The position numbers were made by a program, and so were the translations under genes. 64,000 nt of DNA from JANJTY01 sp038257155. Its GTDB lineage: Bacteria > Pseudomonadota > Gammaproteobacteria > Xanthomonadales > Xanthomonadaceae. Positions 36,484 to 44,214 of this stretch are shown in pieces (the stretch's first letter is position 1; each line of letters begins with the position of its first letter). The notes under the pieces are model-generated. The model made no database searches, was not told the DNA's origin, and saw only the letters and a list, made by a program, of their open reading frames with translations. Where the stretch lies: assembly GCA_038257155.1 (NCBI GenBank), contig JBBSJP010000010.1:57171-121170 (forward strand), read 5' to 3'.

Positions 36484-37761
36484 TCAGCCAGTCATCTCCG
36501 GAACCTTTCGCATTGGATTGTTCGGATGCGTGGTCCAGTCCTGGAAGCCGCCCTCGTCGACCCGCTCCATGGTGATGCAGCCGGTCACCGGGCAGACATG
36601 CATGCACAGGTTGCAGCCGACGCATTCGGCGTCGACCACTTCAAAGTGCCTGGCGCCGTCTTTCTCCTTGAGGATGGCCTGGTGCGCGGTGTCCTCGCAG
36701 GCGATGTGGCAGAGCCCGCACTTGATGCACTTGTCCTGGTCGATGCGCGCCTTGATGTCGTATTTCAGGTTCAGGAACTGCCAGTTGGTGACGTTCGGGA
36801 CGGCGCGGCCGACCACGTCGTCGAGGGTAGCGTAGCCCTTGGCGTCCATCCAGTTCGACAGACCGGCGATCATGTCATCGACGATGCGGAAACCGTAGTG
36901 CATCACGGCGGTGCAGACCTGCACCGAGCCTGCGCCCAGGGCGAGAAACTCGGCCGCGTCGCGCCAGCTGCCGATGCCGCCGATGCCGGAGATCGGCTTG
37001 CGGTAGGTTTCCTCGTCACGCGCGATCTCGGCCACCATGTTCAGGGCAATGGGTTTGACTGCCGGCCCGCAGTAGCCGCCGTGCGTGCCCTTGCCGTCGA
37101 CCGTTGGCGTGGGCGCCATCAGGTCGAGGTCGACTGTGACGATGGAGTTGATCGTATTGATCAGCGACACCGCATCCGCGCCGCCGCGAAACGCAGCGCG
37201 CGCGGTATGGCGGATGTCGGTGATGTTGGGCGTGAGCTTGACGATGCACGGCAGGCGCGAATGCTGCTTGACCCAGCGCGCCACCATCTCGACGTAGTCG
37301 GGCACCTGGCCCACGGCCGAGCCCATGCCGCGCTCGGACATGCCGTGCGGGCAGCCGAAGTTCAGCTCGACCGCATCGGCGCCGGTGTCTTCGACTTTCG
37401 CCAGGATGGAACGCCACGAATCCTCATCGCAGGGCACCATCAGCGAGACGATCATGGCGCGGTCCGGCCAGTCGCGCTTGATCTGGCGGATCTCGGCCAG
37501 GTTTACCGCCAGCGGCCGGTCGGTGATCAGCTCGATATTGTTCAGGCCGGCGATGCGCTGGCCCTTGTGCATCACCGCGCCGTAGCGCGAACTGACATTG
37601 ACCACCGGCGGGTCGAGGCCCAGTGTCTTCCACACCACCCCGCCCCAGCCGGCCTCGAATGCACGGTTGACGTTGTAGGCCTTGTCGGTCGGCGGCGCAC
37701 TGGCCAGCCAGAACGGATTGGGCGAGTGGATGCCTACGAAGTTGGTTCTTAGATCGGCCAT
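36484..37761 (-). CDS. preA: NAD-dependent dihydropyrimidine dehydrogenase subunit PreA
   Basis: 425 residues. An N-terminal FMN-binding TIM barrel, like dihydroorotate dehydrogenase (NPFWLASAPPTDKAYNVNRA, VELNFGCPHGMSERGMG, ISGIGGIGSWRDAAEFLALG), is followed by a C-terminal ferredoxin domain with two 4Fe-4S clusters (CIKCGLCHIAC and CVGCNLCMHVC). It reduces uracil or thymine to the 5,6-dihydro form using electrons from PreT. Family length and motifs match E. coli PreA. A 104-bp tandem array lies immediately upstream of its start. Confidence 0.95.
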   Translation of the reverse strand: MADLRTNFVGIHSPNPFWLASAPPTDKAYNVNRAFEAGWGGVVWKTLGLDPPVVNVSSRYGAVMHKGQRIAGLNNIELITDRPLAVNLAEIRQIKRDWPDRAMIVSLMVPCDEDSWRSILAKVEDTGADAVELNFGCPHGMSERGMGSAVGQVPDYVEMVARWVKQHSRLPCIVKLTPNITDIRHTARAAFRGGADAVSLINTINSIVTVDLDLMAPTPTVDGKGTHGGYCGPAVKPIALNMVAEIARDEETYRKPISGIGGIGSWRDAAEFLALGAGSVQVCTAVMHYGFRIVDDMIAGLSNWMDAKGYATLDDVVGRAVPNVTNWQFLNLKYDIKARIDQDKCIKCGLCHIACEDTAHQAILKEKDGARHFEVVDAECVGCNLCMHVCPVTGCITMERVDEGGFQDWTTHPNNPMRKVPEMTG

Positions 37762-37779
37762 TGTGAGTCCCTATTCAGG

Positions 37780-38150
37780 ATCAAGAGCTGCAACGCAGAG
37801 GCGCAAAGGACGCAGAGACGCGCAGAGAAGAGCGAGAGAATGTAGTGGAGCAAGAGCGGAGAAGCACTGGTAGCGGGAGGCGGATCAAGAGCTGCAACGC
37901 AGAGGCGCAAAGGACGCAGAGACGCGCAGAGAAGAGCGAGAGAAAGTGGTGGAGCAAGAGCGGAGAAGCACTGGTAGCGGGAGGCGGATCAAGAGCTGCA
38001 ACGCAGAGGCGCAGAGGACGCAGAGACGCGCAGAGAAGAGCGAGAGAAAGTGGTAGAGCAAGAACGGAGCCAACTAAAGCGGGAGACGGATTAGGAGCTG
38101 CACTGCAGAGGCGCAGAGTATGCAGAGAAGCGCAGTCGGTCTGCTGGGTC
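37780..38150. repeat. Tandem array of ~104-bp CGCAGAG units
   Basis: Units begin at 37780, 37884, 37988 and 38090 (spacings 104, 104 and 102 bp), each starting ATCAAGAGCTGCAACGCAGA or a variant. The fourth is truncated and degenerate. Units 1 and 2 are nearly identical, which indicates recent expansion. Each contains a run of (C/G)GCAGAG(A/G) blocks followed by GAAGAGCGAGAGAA. The array separates preA from the GxxExxY gene. Confidence 0.9.
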
Positions 38151-38156
38151 GGGTGA

Positions 38157-38603
38157 TTAGAGGCTGTTGACGACACGGCGGATTCCGGACTTGAGTGGCA
38201 TGGCGTGGAAATTGACGAGCAAGCCGAGTCGCTTTTGGCTAAATCGCAGGTAGGTGAGCAGTTGGGCTTCGTGGATCATATGCAGCCTTTCGACGGTTTT
38301 TAGTTCAACAACTACCTTGTCCTCCACCAAGAGATCAAGTCGATAAGCATCCTGCAGCAGAATGCCCTTGTAGCTGGCAGCGAGTGGTAGCTGGCGTTCG
38401 TGCCCAAGGCCCATCAGCGTCAGTTCGTGCGACAATGCAATCTCATATGCTGATTCCACCAATCCAACCCCAAGGTGCCGCTGAACCTCAATTGCAGCCC
38501 CGATGATCTGAGCTGAAATCTCGTTTTCAGCGCACGGCTCAACCATTGCGGTACCGCGATCCGCAGCCAGCAGTGCTTCCCCCGCTTCACGTGCTGGCAT
38601 CAA
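38157..38603 (-). CDS. GxxExxY-family PD-(D/E)XK nuclease-like protein
   Basis: 148 residues. The name motif appears as GVGLVESAYE, preceded by IIGAAIEVQRHLG. The second half has the nuclease-like core YRLDLLVEDKVVVELKTVE (Asp ... Glu-x-Lys) and ends LLVNFHAMPLKSGIRRVVNS. Family members usually begin close to the AENEIS segment, so ATG 38546 (MVEPCAENEISAQ) may be the true start rather than 38603. The function is unknown. It is inserted between preT and preA and is flanked by CGCAGAG repeats in opposite orientation (37780-38150 and 38657-38733), which suggests a mobile unit. Confidence 0.88.
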   Translation of the reverse strand: MMPAREAGEALLAADRGTAMVEPCAENEISAQIIGAAIEVQRHLGVGLVESAYEIALSHELTLMGLGHERQLPLAASYKGILLQDAYRLDLLVEDKVVVELKTVERLHMIHEAQLLTYLRFSQKRLGLLVNFHAMPLKSGIRRVVNSL

Positions 38604-38656
38604 CGTCTCCGCACGGTAGGTCCTGACTGAGCCATTCTTGTCGCTCCGCTTTGAGC

Positions 38657-38733
38657 ACTTGCTTCACCACTCTCCTTTGCTCTTCTCTGCGCGTCTCTGC
38701 GTTCTCTGCGCCTCTGCGTTGCAGCTATTGATC
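38657..38733. repeat. Minus-oriented CGCAGAG repeat upstream of the GxxExxY gene
   Basis: CTTGCTTCACCACTCTCCTT, then GCTCTTCTCTGCGCGTCTCT and GCGTTCTCTGCGCCTCTGCG, is the reverse complement of the array units at 37780-38150. It forms the other boundary of the GxxExxY unit, 8-13 bp before the end of preT. Confidence 0.85.
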
Positions 38734-38745
38734 TTGGCTCTTAAC

Positions 38746-40101
38746 TCACCCTTCCAACAACGCGCGATGGATGGATGCGGCGGCGCGTTTGCCGTCTTCG
38801 ACGGCCTGCACGGTGAGGTCGGTCTTGCCGCCGACGCAGTCGCCGCCGGCCCAGACGCCGGGCAGGGAGGTTCGGTACTCGGCGTCGACTTCGATGCGGC
38901 CGTCTTTCAGGTTCAGCGGCAGGCTGCCGTTCTCGCGCAGGTCGTCCTCGTCCAGGACCTGGCCGATTGCCTTCAGCACGGTGTCGGCGAGCAGGCTGAA
39001 GCGCTGTCCACTGCCGACCAGGCGGCCGTTGCCATCCAGCCTTGTGTGCTCGAACTCGATCGCACTGAGCTGACCATCCTGTGCAACGATGCGATGTGGC
39101 CTGGCCCAGTGCATCACGGTGACGCCTTCGGTCTTGGCGAAGTCCTGTTCGTGCTCGGTGGCGCTCATCGCATCGGAGCCGCGGCGATAGACCAGGGTGA
39201 CGCGCTCAGCGCCGAGGCGCTTGCTTTGCACGGCGGCGTCAATGGCGGTGTTGCCGCCGCCGATGACCACCACGCGGCGGCCCACGGCGAGGCGCGACAG
39301 ATCTTGCGTCTGGCGCAGTTCGGCGATGAAGTCGACTGCATTGCGCACGCCGTCGAGGCTGTCGCCTTCCAGGCCGAGCGGGTTCACCGCGCCCAGGCCG
39401 AGGCCCAGGAAAACCGCGTCGTAGTCCTCGCACAGCCGCGCCAGTTGTTGCTGGCTGCCCAGGGCGTGCTCGTAATGCATCTGGATGCCGCCGATCGACA
39501 GCAGCCAGTCGATTTCGCGCTGCGCAAACTCCGGCACCTTGTACGCGGCAATGCCGTACTCGTTGAGGCCGCCGGGTTTGGGCCGCGCCTCGAACACGTC
39601 GACGCGGTGGCCTTCGCGAGCCAGCGCGTGGGCACAGGACAGGCCGGCCGGGCCGGCACCGACGATCGCGACGCGATGCCCGGAATCGGACTTGCGCTCG
39701 AACAGTTGGGCATTGTCGGTGTAGACCCAGTCGGTGGCGTGGCGCTGCAGGGCACCGATCTCGATCGCGCGGTCGCCTTCGATGTTGCGCACGCAGCGGC
39801 CTTCGCAGAGGATCTCGGTCGGGCAGACACGCGCACAGCTGCCGCCCAGGATGTTGGCCGAGAGGATCGCATCGGCGGCGCCGCGCAGGTCGTCGGTGGC
39901 GATGCGGCGGATGAAGCGCGGAATGTCGATGCCGGTCGGGCAGGCCGCAATGCAGGGTGCATCGAAGCAATACAGACAGCGCTCAGCGGCGATCAGCGCG
40001 GCATTGCGGTCGAGCGGCGGCGCGACGTCGGCGAAGTTCTCCGCCAGCGCGTCGGGTGGAAGTCGAGCGGGGGCGATATCGCCCAGGGCCTTGCGTGTCA
40101 T
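38746..40101 (-). CDS. preT: NAD(P)-dependent oxidoreductase PreT (dihydropyrimidine dehydrogenase small subunit)
   Basis: 451 residues related to the glutamate synthase small subunit. N-terminal cysteines for iron-sulfur clusters lie in CLYCFDAPCIAACPTGIDIP and in GGSCARVCPTEILCEGRC. The FAD-binding motif is VAIVGAGPAGLSCAHAL, the NAD-binding motif is VVVIGGGNTAIDAA and the C-terminus has LPGVWAGGDCVGG. It feeds electrons from NADH to PreA. preT and preA are normally adjacent; here 985 bp with the GxxExxY unit separates them. Confidence 0.94.
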   Translation of the reverse strand: MTRKALGDIAPARLPPDALAENFADVAPPLDRNAALIAAERCLYCFDAPCIAACPTGIDIPRFIRRIATDDLRGAADAILSANILGGSCARVCPTEILCEGRCVRNIEGDRAIEIGALQRHATDWVYTDNAQLFERKSDSGHRVAIVGAGPAGLSCAHALAREGHRVDVFEARPKPGGLNEYGIAAYKVPEFAQREIDWLLSIGGIQMHYEHALGSQQQLARLCEDYDAVFLGLGLGAVNPLGLEGDSLDGVRNAVDFIAELRQTQDLSRLAVGRRVVVIGGGNTAIDAAVQSKRLGAERVTLVYRRGSDAMSATEHEQDFAKTEGVTVMHWARPHRIVAQDGQLSAIEFEHTRLDGNGRLVGSGQRFSLLADTVLKAIGQVLDEDDLRENGSLPLNLKDGRIEVDAEYRTSLPGVWAGGDCVGGKTDLTVQAVEDGKRAAASIHRALLEG

Positions 40102-40296
40102 GCGGACTCCTTAGCCATCGTGGCCTGCGTGCTGGTCCATACCGGTGCTGCAACCAAGGTGCCGGTTTTCCCCGCCGGCACCCGCTTGCCTGCCACCAGT
40201 CGCGAACGGCCCCACGCCATTCGCGCCACAGCGAAGAAAACTACACCATCCGGAGCACCCTGCAACAGGTTTTCCGAACGGGATTGGAAAGCTGAA

Positions 40297-40746
40297 CTAT
40301 TCGCCGATGTCCTCGTTCCACAGCGCCGGCTTGTCGCGCATGAAGCCGGCCATCAGTTCGATGCAGCGCGCGCTGTCGACGACGGTGAGTTCCACGCCGC
40401 GCGCGCGCAGCAGGTCCTCCTCACCGAGGAAGCTGCGGTTCTCGCCGATCACCACGCGCGGGATGCCGTACAGCAGGATGGCGCCGCTGCACATCGAGCA
40501 GGGCGACAGCGTGGTGTAGATGGTGGACTCGCGGTAGACCTGCGCCGGGTGCCGGCCGGCGTTCTCGAGCGCGTCCATCTCGCCGTGCAGGATGGCGCTG
40601 CCCTGCTGCACGCGCCGGTTGTGGCCGCGGCCGATGATGCGGCCCTCATGCACCAGCACCGAGCCGATCGGGATGCCGCCTTCGGCCAGGCCTGCTTCCG
40701 CTTCGGCAATGGCAGCCTGCATGAACTCGTCGATGGCGCCGCTCAC
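40297..40746 (-). CDS. Cytosine deaminase of the yeast FCY1 type (CDA fold)
   Basis: 149 residues. The zinc motifs are LHGEMDALEN (H-x-E) and SPCSMCSGAILLYGIPRVVI (PCxxC). The SGAILLYGIPRVVIGEN segment and the overall length resemble fungal cytosine deaminase rather than the large amidohydrolase CodA. It would convert cytosine to uracil, feeding PreTA and HydA. Its start overlaps the stop of the beta-ureidopropionase gene by 4 nt. A related guanine/nucleoside deaminase activity is the main alternative. Confidence 0.85.
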   Translation of the reverse strand: MSGAIDEFMQAAIAEAEAGLAEGGIPIGSVLVHEGRIIGRGHNRRVQQGSAILHGEMDALENAGRHPAQVYRESTIYTTLSPCSMCSGAILLYGIPRVVIGENRSFLGEEDLLRARGVELTVVDSARCIELMAGFMRDKPALWNEDIGE

Positions 40747-41612
40747 ATCGCCACCAGCGGGCCATAGCTGTCCGGGCGACGGTCGCGGTAGAACTGCCAG
40801 ATGTTGCGCACTTCGCGAATCTGGTCGAAATCCAGTTCGGCGGTGATCAATTCATCCTTGTCGCGCGAACCCATCGCCACGAACTGGCCGCGCGGATCGC
40901 AGAAGTAGCTCTGGCCATAGAACTCGCCGATGTTCCAGGGTGCCTCGGTGCCGATGCGGTTGATCGCACCGACGAAGTAGGCATTCGCCACGGCATGCGC
41001 CGGCTGCTCCAGCTTCCACAGGTACTCGGACAGTCCGGCGACCGTGGCCGACGGATTGAATACGATCTCGGCACCGTTCAGGCCCAGGGCGCGGGCGCCT
41101 TCCGGGAAGTGGCGGTCGTAGCAGATGTACACGCCGACCTTGCCGTAGGCGGTGTCGAACACCGGATAGCCGAGGTTGCCGGGGCGGAAGTAGAACTTCT
41201 CGAAGAAGCCCGGCAGGCAGTGCGGGATATGGTGCTTGCGGTATTTGCCGAGGTAGCTGCCGTCGGCATCGATCACCGCGGCGGTGTTGTAGTAGACGCC
41301 TGGTGCGTCTTCCTCGTAGATCGGCACCACGATCACCATGCTGTGGCGGCGCGCCACTTCCTGCATCAGCTTGATGGTCGGGCCGTCGGGGATGCGTTCG
41401 GTGGACTCGTACCAGCGCGGGGTCTGTTCGGCGCAGAAATAGGGACCGGTGAAGATCTCCTGCATACAGAGCATCTGCACGCCCTCACGCCCGGCTTGCT
41501 CGATCAGGGCCAGGGTCTTGTTGAGGTTGGACTCGCGGATGATCGCGATCGATTCACTGGCGGCACAGGCCATCGAGGTCTGGATCAGTCCGCACTTGAC
41601 GATTCTTGGCAT
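40743..41612 (-). CDS. Nitrilase-superfamily amidohydrolase, probable beta-ureidopropionase
   Basis: 289 residues. The Glu-Lys-Cys triad of the carbon-nitrogen hydrolases is visible: CMQEIFTGPYF, GKYRKHHIPH and VYICYDRHFPE. The context (dihydropyrimidinase, PreTA) indicates hydrolysis of N-carbamoyl-beta-alanine to beta-alanine, CO2 and ammonia. N-carbamoylputrescine or N-carbamoyl-D-amino acid hydrolase are related alternatives. It is the first gene of the cluster on the minus strand, with a 180-bp gap to the rhomboid gene that should contain the promoter. Confidence 0.87.
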   Translation of the reverse strand: MPRIVKCGLIQTSMACAASESIAIIRESNLNKTLALIEQAGREGVQMLCMQEIFTGPYFCAEQTPRWYESTERIPDGPTIKLMQEVARRHSMVIVVPIYEEDAPGVYYNTAAVIDADGSYLGKYRKHHIPHCLPGFFEKFYFRPGNLGYPVFDTAYGKVGVYICYDRHFPEGARALGLNGAEIVFNPSATVAGLSEYLWKLEQPAHAVANAYFVGAINRIGTEAPWNIGEFYGQSYFCDPRGQFVAMGSRDKDELITAELDFDQIREVRNIWQFYRDRRPDSYGPLVAM

Positions 41613-41792
41613 TGGTTCGTTCCTTCAGTGGAGGGCCTGCTGGCTGGATTTTGCGGTTCGCGATGCCGGCCTGCGGATGCTGAAATCATTCGGCAGCGCG
41701 GGTTGTAAACACCTGTGCAACCGCCGGGGCAGAGAATGGCACGTAATGCGCTTGGCGGGAAACGCCGCGCTGCGCGGGCTGGTATTCGCCGC

Positions 41793-42401
41793 TCAGCTGC
41801 CGGGATTCATCAGGCGCTCCCAGAAGAAACCGAGCACCGCCGGTTCCAGCAGCACCATGAACAATACGCCGTAGGCGGCGCCCCACAGGTGTGCGCTGTG
41901 ATTGACGTTGTCCCCGCCGCGGCGGTCGGCCCAAACCGAATAGGCGATGTAGGCCACGGCGAAGACGATGGCCGGAACCGGAATGAAGAACACCAGGATC
42001 ATCGACCAGGGCGCGAACAGGATGTAGGCGAACAGCACAGCCGACACCGCGCCTGACGCGCCAAGGCTGCGGTAGCCGGCGTCGCGCCGATGCCGCAGGT
42101 AACCAGGCAGGATCGAGACCAGCAGGGCGCTGAGGTAGAAGAAGATGTAGCCAACTCCACCTATGCGCTCCGCTAGCAGTTTCTCGATCACGCTGCCGAA
42201 GAAGAACAGGGTGATCATGTTGAAAAGCAGGTGCTGCCAATCAGCATGGATCAGGCCGTAAGTGAAGAAGCGATGCACTTCGCCACGCGAAATTGCCGGC
42301 GGCCAGAAAATGAGGCGCTGCATCAGCGCACGGTTCTCGAATGCGAAGTACGAGATCAGTCCGGTGATCAGTACGATCGCCAGGGTAATGCTGAATTCCA
42401 T
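41793..42401 (-). CDS. Rhomboid-family intramembrane serine protease
   Basis: 202 residues with about six transmembrane helices. The catalytic serine lies in SLGASGAVSAVLFAY (GxSG) and the histidine in NHSAHLWGAAYG. The loop-1 HADWQHLLFNM is also typical. It cleaves single-pass membrane proteins within the bilayer; the substrate is unknown. No cytoplasmic extension is present. The next gene on this strand, a methyltransferase gene, ends 37 bp upstream. Confidence 0.92.
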   Translation of the reverse strand: MEFSITLAIVLITGLISYFAFENRALMQRLIFWPPAISRGEVHRFFTYGLIHADWQHLLFNMITLFFFGSVIEKLLAERIGGVGYIFFYLSALLVSILPGYLRHRRDAGYRSLGASGAVSAVLFAYILFAPWSMILVFFIPVPAIVFAVAYIAYSVWADRRGGDNVNHSAHLWGAAYGVLFMVLLEPAVLGFFWERLMNPGS

Positions 42402-42437
42402 GCCAGTCCGGTCCTGCGAGGCGAAGCCGGAAGGGTG

Positions 42438-43145
42438 TCAGTTCTTGGCGTCTGACGCCAGTCCAATGGCGGATTCCATTGTCAGTGATCGCCTGCTGCG
42501 TCGGCAGTAGAGCAGTCGGTGGCGGATCGCGGCCGGGTCGTCCAGTGCAGCTGTTGGACGTTGTTCTTCTACGTCGAATCGCTGCCGCTGCATTGCCTTG
42601 AGGAAAGCGGCAGTGTGCCCGCGGCCCGGATCGGCCAACACGATCTCTGCATCGACCTTCGCATGCCGTCTGATCAGTGACGCGAGCAGCGCGACGTGGT
42701 CGCGCTCGTAGAGCACATCGCTACCGATGATGAGATCGAAGCGCCCGAGGCTCGGGCGACTGCTGGCCCAGGGCAGGTCGACGTAACGCGGCTCACCCAG
42801 ACCGTTGAGTGCAGCATTCTGGCGCAGGAAGCTCAGTGCCAGTGGATGGTGATCACTAGCCAGGATATCGGCGCCCCGACGCTGCAGTATCAGACTGGAC
42901 AGCGCCAGTCCGCAGCCTATTTCCAGAATCCGCTTGTCGCCGATCACGTGCAGGCTCATGCGCTCGGCGAGCAGCCTTCCGACGGGCCAGATCTGACCGA
43001 ACAGGCTCCAGCTGGCCGAACTGATTCCAGCGGCGTCAGCCAGTCCCAGTGGATCGGCGAACTGCTGCCGGTCGGCCAGGGCGCGCATCGTCCAGCAATG
43101 CCCGTCGATCTCGATCGGGAGTTCTCGGGTGGCGTAGCCTGGCAT
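42438..43145 (-). CDS. Class I SAM-dependent methyltransferase (METTL21/ETFB-KMT-like)
   Basis: 235 residues. Motif I is ILEIGCGLALSSLILQRRGA, followed by ILASDHHPLALSFLRQNAAL, and IIGSDVLYERDHVALL carries the D-V-L-Y signature of lysine-type protein methyltransferases. The N-terminal region (ASWSLFGQIWPVGRLLAER) matches this group. A protein lysine substrate is plausible but unproven. It may be co-transcribed with the rhomboid gene 36 bp downstream. Confidence 0.82.
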   Translation of the reverse strand: MPGYATRELPIEIDGHCWTMRALADRQQFADPLGLADAAGISSASWSLFGQIWPVGRLLAERMSLHVIGDKRILEIGCGLALSSLILQRRGADILASDHHPLALSFLRQNAALNGLGEPRYVDLPWASSRPSLGRFDLIIGSDVLYERDHVALLASLIRRHAKVDAEIVLADPGRGHTAAFLKAMQRQRFDVEEQRPTAALDDPAAIRHRLLYCRRSRRSLTMESAIGLASDAKN

Positions 43146-43341
43146 GCCTGCTCCTGGATCGCGCCGACCCCACGAAGGGGGTCAGGAACGCATGAGGGAG
43201 CAGGTGCGCGACGCGGGCGCCCGGCGGTCGGGGCCGCGATTCACCGGGCCGTTCTTCGACTGTACGGGATTTTGACCTGGGCCGAGCCTCCCCGCCCCGT
43301 GGCGCTGGCGGTCGGTTCAGCATGCGTCGACAATTCGCCCC

Positions 43342-44181
43342 ATGTCACGTCAACGATTTCGCGCACCTTTGCGCGGCCAGGTTGATCCGCGCTGCTGGGA
43401 CTCGCCGATCTTTGCCGGACTCCGGCACTACGGCCATTGGCTCCGGGGCGAGGATTGGCCAGCGCTTGCGGAGGTCAATCTGGCGCTCGCTGATCAGACT
43501 CATGGCGTTTCGGGCTTGCCACTGCGCCTTGTTACCCAGGAAGCGGCCCTGCTCGCGGATGGTCTGCACTTCGAGCAACGCAGCTTCGAGCGCGGTCAGA
43601 TTGGGATGCGCAGCGAAAGCTGGCACGACCTGTTCAATGCCTTGGTCTGGATCACCCAGCCACGCATCAAGGCTGCCATCAATGCACGCCAGGCGGCCGA
43701 TGTTGCCGCGGTCGGCGGCCAGCAGCGCACCCGAGCGCAATGCGCACTCACGCATCTTGATGAGGCCGGCGCCATCGTGGTGCTGAGCGAGCCCGCGATG
43801 CTGGCGTGCTGGGATGCGCACGACTGGGCGGGATTGTTCCTGCATCACGCGGACGCCTGGCGCGATGCTCGGGCAGGCGTTGCGATCATCGGGCATGCGC
43901 TGCTGGAAAGTGCCTTGTTTCCCGACCGCCTTCATACCGCAAAGTGTCTGGTGGTAGCGCAGCCCCGGCCGATCGACTTGCCCGAGGCAATCCAGCGCAT
44001 CGCCGATGAGATTGCGGATGGGCGATTGCTGACCGATCCGCAGGAACTGCGGCCGCTGCCCCTGTCCGGCCTTCCGGGCTGGCGTCCGGCAGGGCAGGGC
44101 GACGACTTCATCCAGAACGGCGCCTGTTTTCGTCCGCTGCGCGAGGGAAGGATCTACCCGCCGCCCCTGGGCGGCTGGTAG
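43342..44181 (+). CDS. DUF3025 domain protein
   Basis: 279 residues with the DUF3025 pattern: WHDLFNALVWITQPRIKAAI, RTRAQCALTHLDEAGAIVVL, WAGLFLHHADAW, GHALLESALFP and a C-terminal PAGQGDDFIQNGACFRPLRE. The gene is soluble and without a signal. The function of the family is unknown. It is divergent from the methyltransferase gene and ends 33 bp from the convergent secreted protein gene. Confidence 0.85.
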   Translation: MSRQRFRAPLRGQVDPRCWDSPIFAGLRHYGHWLRGEDWPALAEVNLALADQTHGVSGLPLRLVTQEAALLADGLHFEQRSFERGQIGMRSESWHDLFNALVWITQPRIKAAINARQAADVAAVGGQQRTRAQCALTHLDEAGAIVVLSEPAMLACWDAHDWAGLFLHHADAWRDARAGVAIIGHALLESALFPDRLHTAKCLVVAQPRPIDLPEAIQRIADEIADGRLLTDPQELRPLPLSGLPGWRPAGQGDDFIQNGACFRPLREGRIYPPPLGGW

Positions 44182-44214
44182 CGCTGAACCTCCGCGCTCC
44201 AGCCACCCTTCGGC

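Noticed and set aside
37780..38150. Direct repeats resembling a CRISPR array
   Set aside because: The whole 104-bp unit repeats, with no unique spacers between short repeats, and no cas genes are nearby.
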